DNA from: Streptomyces sp. B1I3 | Lineage (GTDB): Bacteria; Actinomycetota; Actinomycetes; Streptomycetales; Streptomycetaceae | Assembly: GCF_030816615.1 (NCBI RefSeq) | Contig: NZ_JAUSYD010000001.1 | Location: 3,676,001 to 3,740,000, forward strand | Direction of reading: 5' to 3' | Length of the DNA: 64,000 nucleotides | Notes under the pieces: generated by a model | The model's input: the letters and a program-made list of their open reading frames with translations, nothing else | Database searches by the model: none | What the model was told of the DNA's origin: nothing | Program-made: the position numbers and the translations under genes | Shown: positions 50,757 to 58,678 of the stretch, piece after piece | Position numbering within the stretch: position 1 is the stretch's first letter | Layout: each line of letters begins with the position of its first letter

Positions 50757-51036
50757 CGTTCCGGCCGGCCTCATGTGGACCAGGGCCGCCCCTGAGGGCG
50801 CCGAAGGCCCCGGGCCCTGGATCGAGATCGCCTTCGGCCCCGGTGACCTCGTCCTCCTCCGCGAGACCAGCGATCCCGACACCGTCGTCACCACCACCAC
50901 ACAGAAGTGGGACGCGTTCACCAGGGGGGTCATGGCCGGCGAATTCGACCGCTTCGCCGAGCCGGACGGTGGACAGCCCGACCGTGGGCAGGGCAACGGT
51001 GGACAGCCCGATCACGGACAGCCCGATCATGCCTGA
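50749..51036 (+). CDS. second DUF397-related protein with repeat tail
   Basis: The 95-residue protein shares the DUF397 core (GPWIEIAFGPGDLVLLRETSDPDTVV) and KWDAFTRGVMAGEFDRFAE. It overlaps the first DUF397 gene by 8 nt with a GTG start. The last 20 residues are tandem GQPD(H/R) units arising from 15-bp DNA repeats at 50973-51030. Confidence 0.75.
   Translation: MDDVPAGLMWTRAAPEGAEGPGPWIEIAFGPGDLVLLRETSDPDTVVTTTTQKWDAFTRGVMAGEFDRFAEPDGGQPDRGQGNGGQPDHGQPDHA
50973..51030. repeat. 15-bp in-frame repeats ending at a stop codon
   Basis: GGACAGCCCGATCAC-like units occur three times at the end of the second DUF397 gene, with one degenerate unit between. They encode the GQPDH tail. This is another tandem repeat at a 3' gene end. 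Confidence 0.6.
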
Positions 51037-51094
51037 ACGGCCGGAACCTGTCCCCTCCCGCCTTCGAAACCATGGCCCTGGGTGAGAAGATCAG

Positions 51095-51997
51095 ATGATG
51101 ACTTCATCCGTGGGAATGGTCAACGCATCGGCATCCGGCACCTGGAAGCTCGGTGACCTGGAAGTCAACCGGCTCGGGTTCGGCTCGATGCGCCTGGCGC
51201 AGAACGGTCCGGCGTTCGGAAGGGGCGACTCCAGCGAACGGGGCCGGGCCGTCGCCGTCCTGCGGCGAGCGGTCGAGCTCGGCGTGAACCACATCGACAC
51301 AGCCGCGTTCTACTTCTCACCCCTGCGATCCGCCAACGAGCTCATCAACAGCGCGCTGGCCCCCTACACCGACGACCTGGTCATCACCACCAAGGTCGGC
51401 CCCGGCCGGGACCCTTCCGGCGAGTGGCTCTGGGCCGATCCGGAGCAGCTGCGCGGGCAGGTCGAGGAGAACCTGCGCCAGCTGGGCCGCGATCACCTCG
51501 ACGTGGTGAACCTGCGCATCGCGCGGAGCCACACGTCCCGGTCCGTCGCCGACCACTTCGGCGCACTGGCCGACCTGCGCGACGCCGGACTGATCCGTCA
51601 CCTCGGCATCTCCAACACCTCGCCGGAACAGCTCGCCGAGGCCCAGGACATCGCCCCCGTGGTCTGCGTACAGAACATGTACGGCATCGACTCCCCGCCC
51701 GAGCACCACGCGTTCCTGCGCGCCTGCGGCGACCAGGGGATCGCCTTCGTCCCTTACTGGGCCATCGCCGGCGCCGGGCGTGAGACCGGCGCGAGCCATA
51801 CCGACGACGAGAAGCTGCTCACCGTGGCACGCGCCCACGACGCGACGCCCGCGCAGGTGCGGCTGGCGTGGACGCTGCACCAGGGACCGCACGTGCTGGC
51901 CATCCCCGGCACCGGCAACCCCGACCACCTGGCCGAGAACGTGGCGGCGGGCGCCCTGCGGTTCAGTGACGCCGAGTTGGCGCTGCTCACGTCATGA
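51095..51997 (+). CDS. aldo/keto reductase
   Basis: The 300-residue protein shows the AKR pattern: GFGSMRLA, the NHIDTAAFYFSP segment with catalytic Asp and Tyr, ITTKVGP with the lysine, and a C-terminal NADPH-binding region (LAIPGTGNPDHLAENVAA). The substrate is not readable. It overlaps the DUF402 gene by ATGA. Confidence 0.88.
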   Translation: MMTSSVGMVNASASGTWKLGDLEVNRLGFGSMRLAQNGPAFGRGDSSERGRAVAVLRRAVELGVNHIDTAAFYFSPLRSANELINSALAPYTDDLVITTKVGPGRDPSGEWLWADPEQLRGQVEENLRQLGRDHLDVVNLRIARSHTSRSVADHFGALADLRDAGLIRHLGISNTSPEQLAEAQDIAPVVCVQNMYGIDSPPEHHAFLRACGDQGIAFVPYWAIAGAGRETGASHTDDEKLLTVARAHDATPAQVRLAWTLHQGPHVLAIPGTGNPDHLAENVAAGALRFSDAELALLTS

Positions 51998-52632
51998 CCG
52001 GACAGCCCGGGCAGGTCCTCCGCTGGAACCTCTTCATCGGCGGCCACCTGAGTTCCTCCGTCCCCGTACGCCTGGTCGAACGCACGGACGAGGGCCAGCT
52101 GGTCTGGCTGCAGACGGGAACCCCCATGTGGCGTACGGACCTGCCCGGCGGGGGGCACCTGAGGGACCTCCCTCCGGAGGAGCGCCCCGCCCAGGGCTAC
52201 GCCGTCACGCCCGACCGGTGGCCCATGGGCAGCGCCCTCATCCACCAGCCGGCCGGAGCGGGGCACGCGGTGTTCTGGTTCTTCGGACGGAAGCACAAAT
52301 TCCGCGGCTGGTACGTGAATCTGGAGCGCCGGCTCCATCACGGCGAGGACATCGACGTCGCCGACCACGAACTCGACATCACCGTGTCACCGGACCGCTC
52401 CTGGCAATGGAAGGACGAGCGATCGTTCGCCGAGAAGACCGGCCACCCGGCTTACTGGTCGTCGCACGAGGCAGCGGCGATCCGTGCCGAGGGCGAGCGC
52501 ATGGCCCGCTGCGCCGAAGCGAGGGCCTTCCCGTTCGACGGCTCGTGGTGCGACTTCCGGCCACCGCCCCACTGGGGCGTCCCGCCCCTCCCTCCGGCTC
52601 CCGCCCGGACGGTTCTCCGACCCGGCGGGTGA
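51994..52632 (+). CDS. DUF402 (nucleoside diphosphatase-like) protein
   Basis: The 212-residue protein has the DUF402 core (WFFGRKHKFRGWYVNLERRL..., DVADHELDITVSPDRSWQWKDERSF). Some members are nucleotide phosphatases. It is translationally coupled to the aldo/keto reductase gene. Confidence 0.82.
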   Translation: MTGQPGQVLRWNLFIGGHLSSSVPVRLVERTDEGQLVWLQTGTPMWRTDLPGGGHLRDLPPEERPAQGYAVTPDRWPMGSALIHQPAGAGHAVFWFFGRKHKFRGWYVNLERRLHHGEDIDVADHELDITVSPDRSWQWKDERSFAEKTGHPAYWSSHEAAAIRAEGERMARCAEARAFPFDGSWCDFRPPPHWGVPPLPPAPARTVLRPGG

Positions 52633-52991
52633 CGACGCTTTCCCCGAAGGGCAGCTGATGAAGCGTCGGCCGGAAGCCACCGGCGCGCTCACGGCTCTCG
52701 AACAGCGCGTACGAACCCTGCGCCTTCCGCGAACGCTGCAACCGCATCCCCAACCCATGGCCACATGCGTTGCTAGCGGTCACCGCGCGTGATACACAGA
52801 GTAACCATGCATATGCGCCCGGATCTCGACGGGAGCCGCAGGTCAGGGCGGCCGTCCCGGTCAAACGTGCGAGATCCGGGTAAAGAGACCCGGGAAGGCG
52901 TCGTGCGAAGGCGGTTTCATCAGCGAAGATAGAGACCGACCCGTGCCGCACGGCGCGGGCGGCGAACTACCCAACAGGGGCGGTGACTTAC
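52633..52991 (+). other. 359-bp region between DUF402 and the secretion-like cluster
   Basis: No protein gene is supported. A likely promoter (TTGCTA at 52770-52775, 17-bp spacer, TACACA at 52793-52798) and a structured leader (52805-52900) are described separately. The first 130 bp hold nothing I can assign. Confidence 0.5.
52770..52900 (+). promoter_or_regulatory. promoter and structured leader RNA with competing helices, before the cmd cluster
   Basis: The -35/-10 pair above places the start near 52805. The RNA then forms a perfect 11-bp stem (CCCGGATCTCG at 52818-52828 with CGAGATCCGGG at 52870-52880). That stem encloses an inner hairpin: CGGGA plus GCCGC (52830-52839) pair with GCGGC (52848-52852) and TCCCG (52855-52859) around the loop AGGTCAGG. 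The right arm of the outer stem can instead pair (CCGGGT, 52876-52881) with ACCCGG (52888-52893) around AAAGAG. The two states exclude each other. I do not recognise the family; it is not a match to the Streptomyces c-di-AMP motif I know. Confidence 0.55.
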
Positions 52992-53300
52992 ATGATCCTG
53001 GCAGCTGAAAAGGGCGACATCACCACCATCATCGGCGGAATCGCCCCGAACTGGGGACCGTTCGGGACCCTCGGCAACGAGGCACGCATCATGATCGAAG
53101 TGGTGATGGCGGTAGCCATCCTGCTCTGCCTCGGCATCGCCATCTGGGGCGCGGCGAAACAGCGCATCGGAGCGACGGCCCTGCGCGACACGTTCAGCGC
53201 GGAGCAGGGCAAGGGCCTCATCGTGGCGGGTCTGACCGGCGTCTTCATCATCGGCTCGCTCGGCACACTGTTCACCATCGTGTACGGGATGGCTGTCTAA
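52992..53300 (+). CDS. cmdF: pilin-sized two-helix membrane protein (CmdF position)
   Basis: The 102-residue protein has two membrane helices, MIEVVMAVAILLCLGIAIWG and GLIVAGLTGVFIIGSLGTLF, joined by a polar loop, a size and layout similar to VirB2/TrbC-type or PrgI-like subunits. It is the first gene of the six-gene cluster. The ATG at 52992 has aggggcgg upstream; a GTG at 52983 is possible. The gene symbol is assigned by order in the S. coelicolor cmd cluster, from memory. Confidence 0.7.
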   Translation: MILAAEKGDITTIIGGIAPNWGPFGTLGNEARIMIEVVMAVAILLCLGIAIWGAAKQRIGATALRDTFSAEQGKGLIVAGLTGVFIIGSLGTLFTIVYGMAV

Positions 53301-53478
53301 CCCATCGTCAGCTCTCCTGCCCCGGGCCGTCCCCGCCCACCCCACCATCCGTCCGTCGTGCCCACCGGCAGAGGTTGCGTCCCCTGATGTCGAGTCACCA
53401 CACCGCACAAACGCGGGAAACAGCACAGCTACCGCCGTACCACGCGGAACTGCAGACGGCTGAGGGGGCGTACGCGGC

Positions 53479-54342
53479 ATGAGCCTGGGCGACGAGCGCG
53501 GCTACGGCGACGAGCCGGGCGGCCGCACGGAAGACGCGTACAGCACCCTCGGCGGGACCCGCCAGACGCGCACGCGTCTGCCCGGTGGTGACGACAGCGA
53601 CGGTTACGGCCGCCGGCCCCCGCGCAGTTCCCGCTCGCTGGTCATGGTGGTGGGCGTGGTGGTGCTGCTGATCGCGGCGATCGCGTTCGCGAACCGCGGC
53701 GGGGGCGAAGCCTCGGGCGACGGTGGGGGCGGCTCCGGCGAGAAGGCGGAAGCGTCCTCGACGGCACCCACGGGCACGAAGCCGGTCCAAGGGCGCAACG
53801 GCCTGATCGCCACCGGCTTCGCACATGACGAGCAGGGGGCGCAGAGCGCGGCGGCGAACTACGCGGTGGCGCTGGGGTCGGCGGACATGTTTGACAAGAC
53901 GAGGCGCGACGGCATTCTTCAGGTCACCCATGACCCTGCGGTCGTCGCAGACCTTCAGGCCGATATGGCCCAGGCTTACTCGCCCGGCTTCCTGGCGAAT
54001 GTCGGTCTGAACGAGGACGGCAGCACACCCAGCGGTCTGACGTTCGTCTCCCGGACCATGCCTGTCGGTACCAAGCTGACGACCCGGAGTGCAGACTCCG
54101 CCACCGTTGAGGTGTGGTGCACAGGGCTTGTCGGCATGGCTGGCCAGGGCTCCACCAAGCCGGTCACCGCAACGTGGTTCACCATCACCGAGAAGCTCAA
54201 GTGGATCGAGAACGACTGGAAGATCGAGTCGTCGACCCAGTCGGAAGGCCCCACGCCGGTCAACAGCGACAACCGGGCCTCGACTGCCGACGACATCGCA
54301 GACGCGGTCGACAGCTATGGAGGCTTCACCTATGCGCGGTAG
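53479..54342 (+). CDS. cmdE: VirB8/TcpC-like membrane-anchored protein (CmdE position)
   Basis: The 287-residue protein has a cytoplasmic charged N-terminus, one helix (SLVMVVGVVVLLIAAIAFA, residues 54-72), then an extracytoplasmic NTF2-like domain (from about 105). TcpC of Gram-positive conjugation systems has this layout. The stop overlaps the next gene by 11 nt. A 178-bp gap before it contains no credible gene. Confidence 0.75.
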   Translation: MSLGDERGYGDEPGGRTEDAYSTLGGTRQTRTRLPGGDDSDGYGRRPPRSSRSLVMVVGVVVLLIAAIAFANRGGGEASGDGGGGSGEKAEASSTAPTGTKPVQGRNGLIATGFAHDEQGAQSAAANYAVALGSADMFDKTRRDGILQVTHDPAVVADLQADMAQAYSPGFLANVGLNEDGSTPSGLTFVSRTMPVGTKLTTRSADSATVEVWCTGLVGMAGQGSTKPVTATWFTITEKLKWIENDWKIESSTQSEGPTPVNSDNRASTADDIADAVDSYGGFTYAR

Positions 54343-55693
54343 CCGCCATATCCGTGCCCGTTCACTGACCGGGGCGCTCGCCGGACTTCCGGCGGCGATG
54401 GTCCTGCTGGCGTCCCGCGCGTACGCGGCGCCGTCGCCCACTCCCACGCCGAACCCTTCACCCAGCACGAGCAATGACCCTTGCGACCTCATCGTCGGAC
54501 TCGCCAAGGACTACTGCGAAGGCGGCGAAAGCGCAGGGAACAACTCCACACCCCCCGCAACAGACAACGCCCTGGACCCCCTCTCCTCCCTGGCCCGCGG
54601 TTGCGCCGACGCCGCGTCCTGGACCGTGGGGAAGCTCAGCGAGGCCGTGGAGGCCACCGCCACCGTCGACTTCACCAACGCGACCTTCCGCCAGCAGTAC
54701 GCGGTCGTCTTCGCGGCCTCCACCGTCCTCACCCTCGTCCTGTGGCTGTTCGCCGTGGCCAAGCGCGCCATCAGGGGCGTCCCGCTCACCACCGCGATCT
54801 CCGAGGCTGTCGGGTTCCTCTGGCTCACCGTCCTGGCGTCCGCCTTCACCCCCCTCATCCTCTACGTCGTCGTATCGGCCACGGACGGCGTCACCGAGAT
54901 CATCGGGGCCGCGACCGGCAGTGACTCCGACGTCTTCTTCGGATCGTTCGCCGAGGCGTTGAAGAAGGGTGACGACATCGGCGGCGGGCCGATCATGCTG
55001 ATCGTCGTCTCGCTCGTCTCCGTCCTCGCCGCCGGCATCCTGTGGCTGGAGCTCGTCATCCGGGCCGCCCTGCTCTACGTAGGCGCCCTCCTCGGCGTCG
55101 TGGTCTATGCCGGGCTCGTCGACAAGAACATGTGGGGCCACGTGCGCCGCTGGGCGGGCATCATGATCGCCGTGATCATGGTGAAGCCGGTGATCGTCAT
55201 CGTGCTCGGCCTGGCCGGCGCACTCTCCGCGGACGACGGGCCGAACGCCATGTCCGCCGTCGTGTCCGGCCTCGCCATCATCCTGCTGGCCATCTTCGCG
55301 TCGGCCATGATCTACCGCTTCGTACCCGGCTTCGGCGACGAGATCCAGGGTGCCCGCACCAACCGCAAGCAGGCCACCGACGGCTCCCAGGCCGCCGCGC
55401 TCATCAGCTCGCCGGCCGCTCTCGTCTCGCAGGGCATCAAGACGCATAGCGGACGCGGCGGCGGCGCGGAGGGAAGCAGCAGTGGCGGCGGAGCCCGGCC
55501 CGCCAACCCGGTCAGCGGCGGTGTCGCCGCGCACAGCTCCCGTAACGCAGGAGGTGGCGGGTCCGTCCCCTCCGCCGCACCCGCGCCCCGCAGCGGGTCC
55601 GGGCCCACCTCCGGCACCCCCCACGGCAGCCGCTCCCCTCGCGGCGGTTCAGGCAGCACAGGTAACACGAGCACAGGAGGTGGAGGGCGTTGA
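54332..55693 (+). CDS. cmdD: VirB6/TrbL-like polytopic membrane protein (CmdD position)
   Basis: The 453-residue protein has a cleavable signal (LTGALAGLPAAMVLLASRAYAA), a short lumenal loop with cysteines, and about six helices (for example FAASTVLTLVLWLFAVAK, AGILWLELVIRAALLYVGALLG). The final 100 residues are serine/glycine-rich. The topology resembles VirB6/TrbL/TcpH channel proteins. It overlaps the VirB8-like gene and the next gene (TTGA). Confidence 0.75.
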   Translation: MRGSRHIRARSLTGALAGLPAAMVLLASRAYAAPSPTPTPNPSPSTSNDPCDLIVGLAKDYCEGGESAGNNSTPPATDNALDPLSSLARGCADAASWTVGKLSEAVEATATVDFTNATFRQQYAVVFAASTVLTLVLWLFAVAKRAIRGVPLTTAISEAVGFLWLTVLASAFTPLILYVVVSATDGVTEIIGAATGSDSDVFFGSFAEALKKGDDIGGGPIMLIVVSLVSVLAAGILWLELVIRAALLYVGALLGVVVYAGLVDKNMWGHVRRWAGIMIAVIMVKPVIVIVLGLAGALSADDGPNAMSAVVSGLAIILLAIFASAMIYRFVPGFGDEIQGARTNRKQATDGSQAAALISSPAALVSQGIKTHSGRGGGAEGSSSGGGARPANPVSGGVAAHSSRNAGGGGSVPSAAPAPRSGSGPTSGTPHGSRSPRGGSGSTGNTSTGGGGR

Positions 55694-57240
55694 CGATCCA
55701 GTCCCACACGATCACGCCCCGCCGTACGTATCTCATCGGCCGCGCCCGGCCCAATGCGATCGTCGGCAAGAACCGTGAGACGGGCGAGATCGCGCTGATC
55801 ATCGCCGGGGCGTTCCTCGGCATGATGAGCGGGCTCCTCGTCCCCGTACTCTCCCTGCGGATCGTGACGCTCGTCGGTTTCCCCATGCTCGCCCTGGCCG
55901 TCGTGTACATGCCCTACAAGGGCCGCACCTTCTACAAGTGGTTCGAGATCAACCGCAGCTTCAAGCGCACCCTGCGCCGGGGCACGACCTACCGCTCCAC
56001 CGCCATGGAAGCCGGCGTCAGCGCAGACGGACGTGAGGTGGAGATCGGGCCGCCGCCCGGCATCGGCCGGATCAGCTGGCTCGCCGCGCCGTTCGGGCCG
56101 GACGAGATCGCCGTGCTCCTGCACGCCGACCGCCGCACGGTGACCGCCGCCATCGAGATCGAGGGCCCCGGTGTCGGGCTGCGCGACAGCGAGGACCAGG
56201 AGGCTCTCGTCGACCGTTTCGGCACGCTGCTCAAGCACGTGGCCAACGGCGACGGCTTCGTGACCCGCCTCCAGATGCTGGCCCGCACCCTGCCCGCCGA
56301 CCCGGACGCGCACGCGAAGGACGTTGCCCAGCGCGGCGACAGGACCGCGCCCGGCTGGCTGCAGGACTCGTACGACCAGCTCCAGTCGATGGTCTCCACC
56401 TCGAGCGAGCAGCACCGTGCCTACCTCGTCGCGTGCATGCACTACAGCCGCGATCTGGCCGCCGAGGCCAACGCCATGGCCCGTGCCATGCGCCCTCGGG
56501 GCGGCCGCAAGGTCGACCGGGACGCCGGGCTGGCCGTCGTCATGGCGCGGGAGCTCACCGACATCTGTGCCCGGCTCGCCGAGGCCGACATCCGGGTGCG
56601 CCAGCCACTCGGCCAGAGCCGCGTGGCGTCCCTCGTGCACTCGATGTACGACCCCGACCACCCGATCGACCACATCCAGGCGATGACCAAGCGCAACGCC
56701 TGGCCCGCCGAGCTGGACGCCGTCGAGCCGACCTTCCTCCAGGCCAAGACCCGTGAGTCGACGACGCGCGCTCCCTGGTGCCACGCCACGGCCTGGGTGA
56801 AGGAGTGGCCGATGACCCCTGTCGGTGTCAACTTCCTCGCTCCGCTGCTCGTCCACACGCCCGACGTCATCCGTACCGTCGCGGTCTGCATGGACCTCGA
56901 GCCCACCGAGGTCGCCATCGAGCGGATGCTGACCGAGAAGACGAACGACGACGCCGAGGCCAGCCGCCAGGCCAAGATGAACCGCACCGTCGACCCGCGC
57001 GACATCGCGGCCCACGGCCGCCTCGACCAGCGGGGTGAAGATCTGGCGAGCGGCGCGGCCGGGGTCAACCTGGTCGGGTACATCACCGTGTCGTCGCGTT
57101 CCCCCGAAGCTCTCGCCCGCGACAAGCGGACGATCCGGGCCTCGGCCGGCAAGTCGTACCTGAAGCTCGAGTGGTGCGACCGTGAGCACCACCGGGCCTT
57201 CGTCAACACCTTGCCGTTCGCCACCGGTATCCGACGCTAA
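55690..57240 (+). CDS. cmdC: SCO6880-family protein: PrgI-like anchor plus VirB4 N-terminal domain (CmdC position)
   Basis: The 516-residue protein has two membrane helices (about 33-75: IALIIAGAFLGMMSGLLVPVL; IVTLVGFPMLALAVVYMPY) as in VirB3/PrgI, then a soluble domain matching the N-terminal non-ATPase half of VirB4. The ATPase half is the next gene. TTG start overlapping the previous stop. Split VirB4 is unusual for Gram-negative systems but known in streptomycetes. Confidence 0.8.
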   Translation: MTIQSHTITPRRTYLIGRARPNAIVGKNRETGEIALIIAGAFLGMMSGLLVPVLSLRIVTLVGFPMLALAVVYMPYKGRTFYKWFEINRSFKRTLRRGTTYRSTAMEAGVSADGREVEIGPPPGIGRISWLAAPFGPDEIAVLLHADRRTVTAAIEIEGPGVGLRDSEDQEALVDRFGTLLKHVANGDGFVTRLQMLARTLPADPDAHAKDVAQRGDRTAPGWLQDSYDQLQSMVSTSSEQHRAYLVACMHYSRDLAAEANAMARAMRPRGGRKVDRDAGLAVVMARELTDICARLAEADIRVRQPLGQSRVASLVHSMYDPDHPIDHIQAMTKRNAWPAELDAVEPTFLQAKTRESTTRAPWCHATAWVKEWPMTPVGVNFLAPLLVHTPDVIRTVAVCMDLEPTEVAIERMLTEKTNDDAEASRQAKMNRTVDPRDIAAHGRLDQRGEDLASGAAGVNLVGYITVSSRSPEALARDKRTIRASAGKSYLKLEWCDREHHRAFVNTLPFATGIRR

Positions 57241-57258
57241 CGAGAGGGCAGTCACGCC

Positions 57259-58677
57259 ATGCGAGATCCGCTGTCCGTGTTGTCGGACGCCTTCACCGCC
57301 TTCCTCTTCGGGAAGGTGGAGACGACCCGGCTGCCGGTCCGCACGTCGACGGGCCAGGCCCAGGCCGTCTACCTGCCGACCGCCGCGCCCGGCCTCGGCG
57401 ACTCCGGCGTGATCATCGGGCGTGAGGTGTACTCCGGCAAGGGCTACATCTACGACCCCTTCCAGCTCTACGGGCAGCAGCTCCCCGCCCCGCACTGGCT
57501 GGTGCTCGGCGAGTCGGGGAACGGCAAGTCCGCTCTGGAGAAGACGTACGTGCTCCGCCAGCTGCGCTTCCGCGACCGCCAGGTCGTCGTCCTGGACGCC
57601 CAGGGCGAGGACGGGGTCGGCGAGTGGAACCTCATCGCCGAGGAACTGGGCATCACCCCGATCCGGCTGGACCCGACGGCCGCGCTGAACGACGGGATCC
57701 GGCTCAACCCGCTCGACCCGTCGATCACCACCACCGGGCAGCTCGCCCTGCTCCGCACCATCATCGAAGTCGCCATGGGGCACGGCCTCGACGAGCGATC
57801 CGGCTTCGCACTCAAGGTCGCACACGCGTACGTCAACGAGACGATCGCCGACCGTCAGCCTGTCCTGATGGACATCGTGGAGCAACTGCGCCACCCGAAG
57901 CCGGAGTCCGCCGAGGCGATGAACGTCGACATAGACGACGTACGTGCCTGGGGCCTGGACGTCGCCCTCGTCCTGGACCGGCTGGTCGACGGTGACCTGC
58001 GGGGCATGTTCGACGGCCCCACGACGATCGGCATCGACCTCGACGCCCCGCTGATCGTCTTCGACCTCTCCCACATCGACCGCAACTCCATCGCGATGCC
58101 GATCCTGATGGCGATCGTCGGCGTGTGGCTGGAGCACACCTGGATCAGGCCCGACCGGAAGAAGCGCATCTTCCTGGTCGAGGAGGCCTGGCACATCATC
58201 AACTCCCCGTTCGTGGCCCAGCTCTTCCAGCGCCTGCTGAAGTTCGGGCGGCGCCTCGGGCTGTCCTTCGTGGCGGTCGTCCACCACCTCAGCGACGTCG
58301 TCGACGGCGCCGCGGCGAAGGAGGCGGCGGCCATCCTGAAGATGGCCTCGACCCGCACGATCTACGCCCAGAAGGCCGACGAGGCCAGAGCGACGGGCAA
58401 GGTGATCGGCCTGCCCAGATGGGCGGTCGAGATCATCCCCACCCTGACCCCGGGCATCGCCGTCTGGGACGTCAACGGCAACGTACAGGTCGTCAAACAC
58501 CTGATCACCGAGGCGGAGCGTCCCCTCGTCTTCACCGACCGCGCGATGACCGAGGGCTCCACGTCGGACCTGCTCCCCGAGGACGTACGAGCCGCGGAGC
58601 TGGAGGCGGAGCAGCGAGCGGCACGGATCGAGAACCAGCAACGGCTGAACGAGTCGTCCGAGTCGACGGTGGCATGA
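57259..58677 (+). CDS. cmdB: VirB4/TraC-like ATPase, ATPase half (CmdB position)
   Basis: The 472-residue ATPase has Walker A GESGNGKSA (residues 84-92), VVVLDAQGEDGVGE, LIVFDLSHIDR and Walker B KRIFLVEEAWHIINSPF, plus a C-terminal QKADEARATGKVIGLP arginine-finger region. In the cmd cluster the CmdB product is the ATP/GTP-binding one. VirB4 ATPases energise T4SS assembly. It follows the N-terminal half gene by 18 bp. Confidence 0.88.
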   Translation: MRDPLSVLSDAFTAFLFGKVETTRLPVRTSTGQAQAVYLPTAAPGLGDSGVIIGREVYSGKGYIYDPFQLYGQQLPAPHWLVLGESGNGKSALEKTYVLRQLRFRDRQVVVLDAQGEDGVGEWNLIAEELGITPIRLDPTAALNDGIRLNPLDPSITTTGQLALLRTIIEVAMGHGLDERSGFALKVAHAYVNETIADRQPVLMDIVEQLRHPKPESAEAMNVDIDDVRAWGLDVALVLDRLVDGDLRGMFDGPTTIGIDLDAPLIVFDLSHIDRNSIAMPILMAIVGVWLEHTWIRPDRKKRIFLVEEAWHIINSPFVAQLFQRLLKFGRRLGLSFVAVVHHLSDVVDGAAAKEAAAILKMASTRTIYAQKADEARATGKVIGLPRWAVEIIPTLTPGIAVWDVNGNVQVVKHLITEAERPLVFTDRAMTEGSTSDLLPEDVRAAELEAEQRAARIENQQRLNESSESTVA

Positions 58678-58678
58678 C

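Noticed and set aside
52805..52900. Assigning the leader RNA to a known riboswitch class (c-di-AMP, cobalamin, c-di-GMP or glycine)
   Set aside because: I do not see the conserved cores of those classes, so only a structural description is given.
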